Source: Alistipes muris
GTDB taxonomy: Bacteria > Bacteroidota > Bacteroidia > Bacteroidales > Rikenellaceae
Direction of reading: 5' to 3'
Length of the DNA stretch: 64,000 nucleotides
NCBI RefSeq assembly: GCF_943193205.1
Contig: NZ_CALPDD010000002.1
Coordinates: forward strand, 124,001-188,000
The notes under the pieces were generated by a model, which saw nothing but the letters and a program-made list of their open reading frames with translations, was not told where the DNA came from and made no database searches. The position numbers and the translations under genes are program-made. Below are positions 24,465 to 32,511 of this stretch, piece by piece; the stretch's first letter is position 1; every line of letters starts with the position of its first letter.

Positions 24465-25397
24465 ATGGCCGAAAACACGAAAAAATGGGAGGAAGCGGGA
24501 CGCCGCTACCGCACCTACATCAAACTGGAAAAACGCCTTGCGGCGAACACCGTAGAATCGTACATGAGCGACCTGCGCCACTTCGCCCACTACATCCTGC
24601 GCCAATGGGACGTGGGACCGCGCAAGGTGGAACGCGAAATGATCGAACGCTACCTGGGCCTGCTCTACGAACGCGGAAGCCGCAAGACGTCGCAGGCCCG
24701 CAGCCTGAGCGGCATCCGGAGCTTCTTCAACTTCCTGCTGCTGGAAGAAAAAATCGAGACCTCGCCGGCGGAATTCATCACGACGCCCAAATTCGGCCGC
24801 CAACTGCCGGACGTACTGACGACCGAAGAAATCGACCGCATCATAGCGGCCATCGACCCGACGACCCCCAAGGGCCGCCGCGACGGCGCGATGCTGGAAG
24901 TGCTCTACTCGTGCGGCCTGCGCGCCTCGGAACTGACGGCCCTGCGCATGTCGGACCTCTTTTTCGGCGAAGGCTACATCCGTGTAATCGGCAAAGGAGA
25001 CAAACAGCGGCTGGTACCGGTGAGCGCGACGGCCCGCCAGAAAATCCGCCGCTGGCTGGAAGACCGCGGCGACCTCTACGACAAAAACAAGCAAGAAGAC
25101 GCCGTATTTCTGAACAACCGGGGCGGGAAGCTGACGCGCGTGATGGTCTTCACGATCATCAAACAAGCGGCCCGGCGGGCGGGCATCGACAAACGCATAA
25201 GCCCCCACACCTTCCGCCACTCGTTTGCGACGCATCTGCTGGAAGGGGGCGCGAGTATCCGCCAGGTGCAGGAGATGCTGGGCCACGAAAGCATTCTGAC
25301 GACGGAGATATACACCCATCTGGACCGTGAACACCTGCGCCGCACCGTAGAAGAACATCTGCCGAACTTCAACGGCGGGGAAAGCGAGAAATCATAA
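24465..25397 (+). CDS. xerD: Tyrosine recombinase XerD
   Basis: A 310-residue tyrosine recombinase. N-terminal SAM-like domain (YIKLEKRLAANTVESY), catalytic residues Arg153 (GLRASEL), Lys177 (GKGDKQRLVPV), His248 and Arg251 (PHTFRHSFATHLLEGGA), His274 (LGHESILTTEIY) and Tyr283. This is the host XerD/XerC type that resolves chromosome dimers at dif, not a phage integrase: no arm-binding domain and sequence close to XerD. No XerC or dif is seen here. It converges on the next gene with a 6-base overlap. Confidence 0.92.
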   Translation: MAENTKKWEEAGRRYRTYIKLEKRLAANTVESYMSDLRHFAHYILRQWDVGPRKVEREMIERYLGLLYERGSRKTSQARSLSGIRSFFNFLLLEEKIETSPAEFITTPKFGRQLPDVLTTEEIDRIIAAIDPTTPKGRRDGAMLEVLYSCGLRASELTALRMSDLFFGEGYIRVIGKGDKQRLVPVSATARQKIRRWLEDRGDLYDKNKQEDAVFLNNRGGKLTRVMVFTIIKQAARRAGIDKRISPHTFRHSFATHLLEGGASIRQVQEMLGHESILTTEIYTHLDREHLRRTVEEHLPNFNGGESEKS

Positions 25398-25736
25398 GCG
25401 CTCGATACGAGTAAAGGCTGTCGGCTGCAAAGAATCGTAATCCAATCCGGAAATCAAGACCAAAACCCCGCGGCCGGGCGTGACGACGGAGGGCAGCCAC
25501 TCGTCGAGCGGACGGGCAGGCTCGACGCAGAACCGCTCGAAGACGGCGCGGAAATCCACGGGGAAATCGGGGACGAGGACCCCGGCCCGGAACTCGACGA
25601 ACGCCAACCGGTCGGGCTCGGGACACGACGCGACGGAACGGACGGAACCGTCGCCCGCCAACCCGACGAGCGGATGACGGACCCACCCCTGCGGCGTCCA
25701 AAGCAGATTAGAGGCTATCTTTCGGAGCTGCGGCAC
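25392..25736 (-). CDS. Small protein resembling the composite domain of an amidohydrolase without its barrel
   Basis: A 114-residue protein I do not recognise with certainty. The N-terminus (LRKIASNLLWTPQGWVRHPL) and FRAGVLVPDFPVDFR look like the opening of metal-dependent amidohydrolases, where VPGFVNAHCHLE is usual, and the end LISGLDYDSLQPTAFTRIERL resembles their C-terminal strand. The metal-binding His residues and whole TIM barrel are absent. It could be a decayed or repurposed fragment, or the resemblance may be accidental. It overlaps xerD by 6 bases (convergent) and the DUF4296 gene by 29 bases, and has normal codon use for the region. Confidence 0.6.
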   Translation of the reverse strand: MPQLRKIASNLLWTPQGWVRHPLVGLAGDGSVRSVASCPEPDRLAFVEFRAGVLVPDFPVDFRAVFERFCVEPARPLDEWLPSVVTPGRGVLVLISGLDYDSLQPTAFTRIERL

Positions 25737-26541
25737 GGAAAAACTCGTCGGCGAAGATACGGATGCCCAACTGCTGCTCGTAGAGCTGTCCGACGGCGAC
25801 GCGCACGGGGGGCGTATGGGTGACGCGGAAATCGCGCGCGGTGAACGACGGCCGCAACGGCTTGTTGGGGAAAGTCAACAAATGGATGCACAGCCGCCTA
25901 TGGGCGGAATCGACCGTGAACTTACGCGACAGGGTCGCCTCGCTGAGCCGCCGCAAACTGACGGTATAGGTCTGGACGCGGCTGCTGTCGGACCTTTCGA
26001 GCCACATCTGACTACGAAGCCCCCTTGTATTGAGGTCGAGCGAATCGACGAGGTACTTCAACCGCACCTCGTACTCGCCGGGAACGACGTCGAACGAAAA
26101 ACTGACCCGCGCGGTATCGGCGAGCGACCGCACGCGAAGCAGCGAATCGGCCCGGAGCGTCCGACGGGCCGAACGCAGGGCGATGTTGTCGATGGTATCG
26201 AGCACCGCGACCTCGCGGCTGAAGAACTTGCCCTCGGATTCGAGCAGGTCGATGGCCTGCTCGACGACATCGCCCAGGCGGGCGCTCTTGCGCTTGGAAA
26301 AATTACCGATGGTATAATGGACGTCCTGCGTGGTATAACCGTAACGGGCGAAGATGGGCTCGTAGACGTTGAGCGAATCGTGCGCGAGGTTGCGGGGCCC
26401 GAGGTAGGCATTGGCGAGGAACGCATCGTGGAAAATCAAGGCCAACTCATCGTCGGGAATGATTTTATGATGGGAACACGAGACGCTGCCGACGGCACAC
26501 GCCACACAAAGGAAGAAACGGAAGAAGAATTTCATACTCAC
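25708..26541 (-). CDS. DUF4296 lipoprotein
   Basis: A 277-residue predicted lipoprotein: signal with lipobox SVSCS near residue 22, then IIPDDELALIFHDAFLANAY and YGYTTQDVHYTIGNFSKRK, the DUF4296 pattern. The domain is followed by about 150 residues of unclassified beta-rich sequence. It starts inside the end of the LolC/E-like permease (4-base overlap), suggesting a role in the outer membrane connected to lipoprotein transport, which is inference. Confidence 0.86.
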   Translation of the reverse strand: MSMKFFFRFFLCVACAVGSVSCSHHKIIPDDELALIFHDAFLANAYLGPRNLAHDSLNVYEPIFARYGYTTQDVHYTIGNFSKRKSARLGDVVEQAIDLLESEGKFFSREVAVLDTIDNIALRSARRTLRADSLLRVRSLADTARVSFSFDVVPGEYEVRLKYLVDSLDLNTRGLRSQMWLERSDSSRVQTYTVSLRRLSEATLSRKFTVDSAHRRLCIHLLTFPNKPLRPSFTARDFRVTHTPPVRVAVGQLYEQQLGIRIFADEFFRAAAPKDSL

Positions 26542-27743
26542 GAAGTCTTAACGATCATACTGCGGACGGTGATATTGCACAACAAAAACGCCACGGCGGA
26601 AAACGAAGCCGCGACGGCCAACAAATCGGCGAAACGGAACTCGACGGGGTAACTTTTGGTGAGGAAACTGTCGGCGGGAATCTCGATGAAACCGAAATGC
26701 TGCTGGAGCAACGTCAGCCCGACACCGACCGACAAGCCGCACAAAGCCCCGGCCCCGCAGATGAAGAACCCCTCGGCCCGGAAAATCCGCCGTATTGCCG
26801 CGCGGTCGGCCCCGAGAGCGGCGAGGGTACGGATGTCGCTGCGCTTGTCGACGATGAGCATGGCCAACGCCCCGACGACGGAAAACGACGCGACGACGAG
26901 AACCAACAAAGCGATGAAGAAGACGCCCCACTTCTCGTAAGTCATGATACGGTAGAACGAAGCCCGCATCTGAAAACGGGTTCGCACCTGGAACCGCTCG
27001 CCGACGGCCCGGGCGACGGCGGCCCGGGTTCTGTCGGCATCGGCCCCGGACGCCAACCGCACGGCGAGGGCCGAAACGCGCCCGGGATGCGAAAAAAGCT
27101 CCTGAGCGAACGGCAGCGAAGCGAGGACGTAAGAACGCTCGCTATCGAGGTCGACGGTGAAGACCCCACCGACGGGAAGGGTCCGCCGAGTGAAATTCTG
27201 CACGGGGAGCAACGACGAAAAAGAACCCCGCCGGACGGCGTACAAACCGACGTCGGCATCGGCCAACGACCGGATACCGAGCATGTAAGCCATCGACTGC
27301 CCGACGACGAGCCGCTGAAGGTCGCCGAGGCGCACCTCGGGCGCCCCGACGGTGACGGCGTCGCGCAAAGGCAAGACCAGACCGTAACGGTCGTCGACGC
27401 CGCGGACGAGGGCCGTAGCCTGCCGCCCGTCACGCTCCAACAAAACGCTCTGCTCCAAAAAAAACGACCACGCCCCGACGCCGGGAACGCGGGCGAGCGC
27501 CGCAGTGTCGAGGTCGGAGACGGCGAACGTCTGACCCTCGGAAGGCGTGAGGGTGAGATCGGCGTCGAAAGCCGAACAATTCTGCCGGACGAGCCGCTCG
27601 AACCCGTTGAAGACGGACAAGAGGATGACCATCGCGGCGACGGGAACGGCGACCGCGACGACGCTCAAGGAAGAAATCAACCGGACGACCGACTGCGAAG
27701 CGGGCGCGAAGAAATAACGGCGGGCGAAGAAAAAGGGAAACAT
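26538..27743 (-). CDS. LolC/LolE-like ABC permease (FtsX family)
   Basis: A 401-residue protein: TM1 at about 22-45 preceded by FFFARRYFF, a periplasmic MacB-like domain of about 210 residues, and three TM helices with FtsX motifs (VSFSVVGALAMLIVDKRSDI-type after residue 280, then AALGADRAAIRRIFRAEGFF). It would extract lipoproteins from the inner membrane with a separate ATPase, or act in another MacB-type export; no ATPase gene is adjacent. Start at 27743 (MFPFFFARRYF) matches family starts; the further upstream ATG at 27836 lies just after rbfA. Confidence 0.86.
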   Translation of the reverse strand: MFPFFFARRYFFAPASQSVVRLISSLSVVAVAVPVAAMVILLSVFNGFERLVRQNCSAFDADLTLTPSEGQTFAVSDLDTAALARVPGVGAWSFFLEQSVLLERDGRQATALVRGVDDRYGLVLPLRDAVTVGAPEVRLGDLQRLVVGQSMAYMLGIRSLADADVGLYAVRRGSFSSLLPVQNFTRRTLPVGGVFTVDLDSERSYVLASLPFAQELFSHPGRVSALAVRLASGADADRTRAAVARAVGERFQVRTRFQMRASFYRIMTYEKWGVFFIALLVLVVASFSVVGALAMLIVDKRSDIRTLAALGADRAAIRRIFRAEGFFICGAGALCGLSVGVGLTLLQQHFGFIEIPADSFLTKSYPVEFRFADLLAVAASFSAVAFLLCNITVRSMIVKTS

Positions 27744-27836
27744 GCCGGAACGAAAAATTGAAAACCGCCGCACCGTCCACGCTGGGCCGATTCGACAAGC
27801 CTGCGGGCAGGGAACTGCGCGATTTCCGATTTTCAA

Positions 27837-28175
27837 CTATTTTTTCAACGCCTGGTCGATGTGCTCGATGTACTCGAGCGAATCGTCGAGGAAGAACTGG
27901 ATTTCGGGAACGCTCTTGAGCTGGTTGCGGATGCGCTGCCCGAGGGCGCGGCGGATGAACCAACCGTTCTGCTCCAACGCCCCCATGAGCTCCTGGCTAC
28001 GGTCGAAAGGGAAGACGCTGATATAAATTTTGGCATAACCGAAATCGGGCGAGACGCGCACGGCGGTGACGGTGACCAAAAGCCCCCGGACGATGGCGGC
28101 ACCCTCCTTCTGGAAGATGTCAGCGACGTCCTTCTGAATCTGCTTGGCGATTTTCTGCTGACGGGTATTTTCCAT
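27837..28175 (-). CDS. rbfA: Ribosome-binding factor A
   Basis: A 112-residue RbfA with the KH-like fold: QKIAKQIQKDVADIFQKEG, VTVTAVRVSPDFGYAKIYIS, and LGQRIRNQLKSVPEIQFFLDDS. It binds the 30S neck for 16S maturation and cold adaptation. The AxG kink is represented by SVPE. It sits 10 bases after the beta-barrel gene stop. The 93 bases before the permease start hold no gene. Confidence 0.94.
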   Translation of the reverse strand: MENTRQQKIAKQIQKDVADIFQKEGAAIVRGLLVTVTAVRVSPDFGYAKIYISVFPFDRSQELMGALEQNGWFIRRALGQRIRNQLKSVPEIQFFLDDSLEYIEHIDQALKK

Positions 28176-28185
28176 GATTCGATGA

Positions 28186-28995
28186 TTACAGACCGTATTT
28201 GAACACTTCGCGGTTCTTTTCGCGCTTGGGCCGGGGCTTCCACGCGCGGAAACCCTCCTTGTTGAACCGGTAACTCAGACCGACGCTGATATGGAGGTCG
28301 TCGAGCGGCGACCGCAGGGGAGTGGCCCAAAAGGGATTCTCGGAACCGTCGGTGGCGTTGTCGGCATACCGGGTGCGATTGCGCACGATGTCGGAGAAAC
28401 CGAAATAATAACGCACGCGGAAATTGAGCTCGAACCGCCTGATGAGCACCGCGACACCGCCGCCGCCCGCGAGCCCGTAGCCCCACCGGTTGTCGCGCGC
28501 GGTATGGAACCGGTAGGAACCGCGCCAATCGTCGGCACCCCGCTCACGGGCCCACTCGTTCTCGTAGGAAGAAGAGAAGTTGTAGGAAAAAGTGGCGGCC
28601 GCTTCGAGGTAGACGCGCAGGCGGTTGCGCAACATGTAGAAATGGGGCTGCCAGACGACAGGCAACATCACGGAATTGATGCGTCGCGTATAATAAAGGT
28701 AATCGGCCTTGTCGTCGACCGCCGATGCGTTGGGCGCAAAGGAAAAACCCTGCTGGATGAACTCCAGGTCGACACCGAACCCGCCGACGAAACGCTGCGT
28801 CCCGTAATAACGCCACGTGAGGCCGCCGCTGTACATGCCCCAAAGGACGCGCGACTCCTGCTTGGGCTCGAACCGCCCGTTGGCCATGCCGTAACCGGCG
28901 ACGAACCCGAGCGTATGCTGCGCGGCGGCACCCTGCCACCCGACAAGCGCAGCCGCGAGACCCAAAAACGCAAGGATATGTTTACTTCTTCTCAT
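28186..28995 (-). CDS. Outer-membrane beta-barrel protein (PorT-like size class)
   Basis: A 269-residue protein: signal peptide 1-26 (ending GAAAQ), then repeated amphipathic strands (LGFVAGYGMANGRFEP, VGGFGVDLEFIQQGFSF, VYLEAAATFSYNFSSSYE, LHISVGLSYRFNKEGF), aromatic at strand ends. The family is not certain. It is next to the Ig-like lipoprotein gene with 8 bases between, so the two may be assembled or work together. The basic tail KPRPKREKNREVF comes after the last strand. Confidence 0.75.
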   Translation of the reverse strand: MRRSKHILAFLGLAAALVGWQGAAAQHTLGFVAGYGMANGRFEPKQESRVLWGMYSGGLTWRYYGTQRFVGGFGVDLEFIQQGFSFAPNASAVDDKADYLYYTRRINSVMLPVVWQPHFYMLRNRLRVYLEAAATFSYNFSSSYENEWARERGADDWRGSYRFHTARDNRWGYGLAGGGGVAVLIRRFELNFRVRYYFGFSDIVRNRTRYADNATDGSENPFWATPLRSPLDDLHISVGLSYRFNKEGFRAWKPRPKREKNREVFKYGL

Positions 28996-29003
28996 ACGCA
29001 CCG

Positions 29004-31061
29004 CTATCTCATACCTTGAAACATACCGGCGTTCCGACCGCCGAAACCACCCATACTGCCCATACCGCCCTGGAAAGCGCCGCTCTGCGACCCGGAGACG
29101 TCGTTCCGCTGAGGACCCTCCTTGGCGCGCTTCTCCTCCTCGCGGCGCAGGCGCTGCAACTCGCGCTCGTCCAAGAGCCGCGAGAGCGACTGCATGGTGA
29201 CGGGAGCAAAAATACGGGGCATGTCCATCGTGAACTCGATGTCCCAGTTGGCCTTGGTAGCGAAAGTCTCCCCGCCCTGCTCGTCGACGAACATTTCGGC
29301 CCGCTCGGGCTGCCGGCGCGCCACGACGTCGCCCGAATCCCACTTGCCGTTGCCGTTCAAATCCTCGATGACACGGAACTTGATTTCGCCGGGCGAGACG
29401 TAATTGAACCGCACGGGCCCGGAAACGACCCCGCGCCTTTCCTGCTTGAGCGACCCGCTGCCGTCGAGCAACTGGACGATATACTGCATCCCCTCGCGGC
29501 CGCGGACGTCGATTTTGACGGTGGCGAACTTCTCGGGGTCGAGGACGGTATATTTACCCACGATGGAATCGTTGGTGAACCCGGCGACGTCGGTGATGGC
29601 TCCGGCGGGAATGGTGAGGGTGTACTGCCCCTCGGGCTTCCAGGGAGCCCGCACGTACCACCGCCGCAGGAGCGCCGTATCGCGGACGAACCGCACGGGA
29701 ACGTCCTCGACGGACTTGTCGGCCTTGAGGAGGGTCAACAACATGGCGGCCGAATCGAGCCGGGCGAGGGGATAATCGAAATCGACGGTGAGGTGGTTTT
29801 CGGGATTGATTTCGCCGTTGAGCGGGAGCTTGAAAGCAAAGGGACTGGGCTTCCTGGGCTCGGTCCACTCCTCGCCTGCCTCCTCGGCCCTGCGCCGCTC
29901 GCGTTCGAGCTTCTCGCGCTCGCGCTGCTGCTCCTTGGTCTCGATGAACCGCCACGAGAGCTTCAACGGCTCGGTGACCCGCCGGAGCACGTTGACGGAA
30001 TCGTGCTTGAAATAAGTGACCGACCCACGGAGGGTATCGGGCAACTGGGCCGAAGGCACGGTGAACCAAAGAGCGAGCGTATCGCGCCCGACGGTCTGCG
30101 GGTCGACGATGAACCCGCCCTCGGGGATGCTGTCGAACCGGATGCTGTCGATCTGCGGATGAGGAGCCGAGAAGTAAAGCAGCGCCTTGTGCTGGAACGG
30201 CCGCTCGGACTGCGCGAGCACCTGGCGGCGGAAAGCCCGGTCGGTGAACATGCGCAGATACAACTGAGGCTCGGCGGAGACGTAATGACGCAACGAATCG
30301 TACCACATGGCGAAGTCGGGCAACGCGGCAGGATTGTAAGTCCCGTCGAGGAAACCGACCTGGTCGGAACCGGGCTCATAGAGTTGATTGTCGTTCTTGT
30401 CCTGCACGGCGTAGACCCTGTAAGGAACAGGCTTGAGGTTCTGAGCGATGAAGATGCCGTTGTTCTCAGCGCGCGCGATGACGGCAGGCTTGTACTTGAA
30501 AATAGTGGAATCGTACTCGGCGATGTCCTCGACCGAATCGGCCGGGAAGAACCAGATGAAAGTCTTCGAGACGGAATCGGCCTTGTAGGCGTCGGCCGTA
30601 TAACCGGAGAGAATCATGGAATCGATCTCGGGCCCGGTGGAGAAGACGTAACGCATGGAATGGAGCGGGTTGCCCTCGTTGTTGTCGCGCAGGGCACTGC
30701 CGAAATTAAGGGCATAGGTGGTATTGGGCAGGAGCGTATCGCGCAACTGGATGACGATGCCGCGGCCCCGCAAGGTGACGGTGGGCTTCTTCTTCATCTG
30801 CGGCGACGTGAAGAACTCCTTCTGCTGGTCCTTGAGCTGCACGAACTCGTCGAACTCGATGTAAATCTTACCATGCCCGACGAGCGGACGGTCGGTGGAG
30901 AAGTTGTCGGGCGTCATGTTGACGATGACGGGGGGCAGCGTATCGCGGGGCCCGCCCGTGGGGATCATCATGCTGGCGCACCGGCTGAAGAAAGCCGACG
31001 CGAAGAAAAGCACCACGACGGCGCGCAGAACGGACAACGTATGCGGGAAAGCGGACTTCAT
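29004..31061 (-). CDS. Ig-like-domain lipoprotein with a Gly/Met-rich tail
   Basis: A 685-residue predicted lipoprotein: signal and lipobox FFSRCA at about 22-27, then the conserved MMIPTGGPRDTLPPVIVNMT, where an SbsA-type Ig-like domain begins. Ig-like regions alternate with a DUF-type middle. A highly charged helix REREKLERERRRAEE occurs near 395-410. The C-terminal 60 residues contain RRLREEEKRAKEGPQ-like charge and then a Gly/Met repeat tail (QGGMGSMGGFGGRNAGMFQ). Likely an outer-membrane surface or periplasmic structural protein. It overlaps the two-repeat lipoprotein gene by 4 bases (ATGA). Confidence 0.82.
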   Translation of the reverse strand: MKSAFPHTLSVLRAVVVLFFASAFFSRCASMMIPTGGPRDTLPPVIVNMTPDNFSTDRPLVGHGKIYIEFDEFVQLKDQQKEFFTSPQMKKKPTVTLRGRGIVIQLRDTLLPNTTYALNFGSALRDNNEGNPLHSMRYVFSTGPEIDSMILSGYTADAYKADSVSKTFIWFFPADSVEDIAEYDSTIFKYKPAVIARAENNGIFIAQNLKPVPYRVYAVQDKNDNQLYEPGSDQVGFLDGTYNPAALPDFAMWYDSLRHYVSAEPQLYLRMFTDRAFRRQVLAQSERPFQHKALLYFSAPHPQIDSIRFDSIPEGGFIVDPQTVGRDTLALWFTVPSAQLPDTLRGSVTYFKHDSVNVLRRVTEPLKLSWRFIETKEQQREREKLERERRRAEEAGEEWTEPRKPSPFAFKLPLNGEINPENHLTVDFDYPLARLDSAAMLLTLLKADKSVEDVPVRFVRDTALLRRWYVRAPWKPEGQYTLTIPAGAITDVAGFTNDSIVGKYTVLDPEKFATVKIDVRGREGMQYIVQLLDGSGSLKQERRGVVSGPVRFNYVSPGEIKFRVIEDLNGNGKWDSGDVVARRQPERAEMFVDEQGGETFATKANWDIEFTMDMPRIFAPVTMQSLSRLLDERELQRLRREEEKRAKEGPQRNDVSGSQSGAFQGGMGSMGGFGGRNAGMFQGMR

Positions 31062-32008
31062 CGGAGGGAGGTATCGGGGTTCTGCTCCTCCTGGGGAGCG
31101 TAAAGGTCGCAGACGAAACACCACCCGTCGACCTCGGCGATCCACTGCTTGGTCCACGGCCGGAACAGAAGCGAGAAAGTGGGACTTGCCCCTGCGAGGT
31201 CGACCTCGGCCTTGGTATAGGCGTAGGTGCGGTGGGTACGGTCGACGACGACGATCATGACGGGCGACGCGGTGACCTCCATACTGTAAAGCGTGGAACC
31301 GGAGACGGGATAAGCCGGGAAATCGGGCGAAGTGCGGGTCTGACCGGATGTCTTGGAAGTGAGAATGCCGTTGACGGCATCGTCGTAGGAAGCGATGCGC
31401 CAGGCGGTGGTGTCGGCGGCGTAAGCGTAGATTTTGGGCTGGGAAAGCGGCTCGGGCTGCGCCCCCTCGGCCGACTGCGCCTGGGCGTCGACGAAACACT
31501 CGACCCGGGTGGGGTCGACGTAGAAATCGTTGAAGAAAAGCCAATTGCCCCACTTATAGGAACGCCCGGAACGCCAAGGCTGAAAAATCAACGAGACGGT
31601 GAGCACGGGGAGGTTCTCGCCGATGCGCTGCTGCGTATAGGCGTAGAGCCTGTCGACGGGATCGACGGCGACGACCATCTGCCACTCGCGGTCGAGGGGC
31701 AGGCTGATCCACCCGCCGTCGCCGTAAGGCTGCGACGAAGCGCAGGGCGCGGACTGCTTCACGGCGGGGTCGGCACGCGAAGTGATGACCCCGGCGAGGG
31801 CATCATCGTAGGAAGCGACGGTCCACGCGGCCGTATCGGCGTCGAACGCGAACGCGACGGCCCCGGCGACGGGCTCCCGCACGCGGTCGTCGGAAGTGAC
31901 CTCGCGCAAGGGCTTGAGGACGTAATCGGTGCGGAAAGCGACCTTCTTGAAACAAGAGACCGCCGACAACGCGAGGGCGAAAAAGAATATGCAACTTACT
32001 TTCCGCAT
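31058..32008 (-). CDS. Lipoprotein with two copies of an unrecognised ~120-residue domain
   Basis: A 316-residue predicted lipoprotein; lipobox ALSAVSCF with Cys near 19. Residues about 48-165 and 193-305 are diverged copies of each other: FDADTAAWTVASYDDALAGV against YAADTTAWRIASYDDAVNGI, VVAVDPVDRLYAYTQQ against VVVDRTHRTYAYTKAE, and LIFQPWRSGRSYKWGNWLFF against LLFRPWTKQWIAEVDGWCFV. I recognise no known domain. It overlaps folK by 13 bases and the Ig-like lipoprotein by 4, placing it firmly in the envelope part of this operon. Confidence 0.8.
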   Translation of the reverse strand: MRKVSCIFFFALALSAVSCFKKVAFRTDYVLKPLREVTSDDRVREPVAGAVAFAFDADTAAWTVASYDDALAGVITSRADPAVKQSAPCASSQPYGDGGWISLPLDREWQMVVAVDPVDRLYAYTQQRIGENLPVLTVSLIFQPWRSGRSYKWGNWLFFNDFYVDPTRVECFVDAQAQSAEGAQPEPLSQPKIYAYAADTTAWRIASYDDAVNGILTSKTSGQTRTSPDFPAYPVSGSTLYSMEVTASPVMIVVVDRTHRTYAYTKAEVDLAGASPTFSLLFRPWTKQWIAEVDGWCFVCDLYAPQEEQNPDTSLR

Positions 32009-32508
32009 GGCTGTTCGGATGATTGTGCACGCAGGGCATCGAGCATCTGGGCGACGGTGAGCCCCAAAACGGGATGCCTGCGTCCGCGCATGATTTCGCA
32101 GAGGGGCACGAGCGCGAACTCCCGCTCGGCGAGCCGGGGATGGGGCACCGTGAGCCGCTCGCTGCGGATGACGGCGTCGTCGTAAAAGAGGATGTCGATG
32201 TCGATGGGCCGCGACACGTAGGCAGCCCCGGTACGCGCCTTTTCGAGGGTCTCGGCGGCGCGGTTGCGCCCCAACTCGCACTCGATGCGCTGCACGGCGT
32301 CGAGCACCTCCTCGGGCGCGAGGTCGGTGGAAACCTCGAGCGCCTGATTGGAAAAACGGTTGCCGGAGAACCCCCACGGCTCGCTCTCGTAACGATGCGA
32401 ACACCGCAGGACGGCCCCGACGCGGTCGTTGACGAGCTGCTGCGCCGACTGAAGGGTACGCTTGACGTCCCCGGTATTGCCGCCTGCAAGAAGAACCACA
32501 CGTGCCAT
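31996..32508 (-). CDS. folK: 2-amino-4-hydroxy-6-hydroxymethyldihydropteridine pyrophosphokinase
   Basis: A 170-residue HPPK on the folate pathway. Conserved residues: LLAGGNTGD (usual GSNxGD, changed here), SEPWGF, FSNQALEVSTDL, RWGPRxIDLD-like SRPIDIDILFYDD, and LTVPHPRLAEREFALVPL. It transfers pyrophosphate from ATP to the pterin. Length is normal. It begins 3 bases after holB and overlaps the next gene by 13 bases. Confidence 0.93.
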   Translation of the reverse strand: MARVVLLAGGNTGDVKRTLQSAQQLVNDRVGAVLRCSHRYESEPWGFSGNRFSNQALEVSTDLAPEEVLDAVQRIECELGRNRAAETLEKARTGAAYVSRPIDIDILFYDDAVIRSERLTVPHPRLAEREFALVPLCEIMRGRRHPVLGLTVAQMLDALRAQSSEQPCGK

Positions 32509-32511
32509 AAA

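Noticed and set aside
24465-25397. xerD as the integrase of the phage cassette.
   Set aside because: It is 12 kb away, in unrelated context, and has the sequence features of the host dimer-resolution recombinase.
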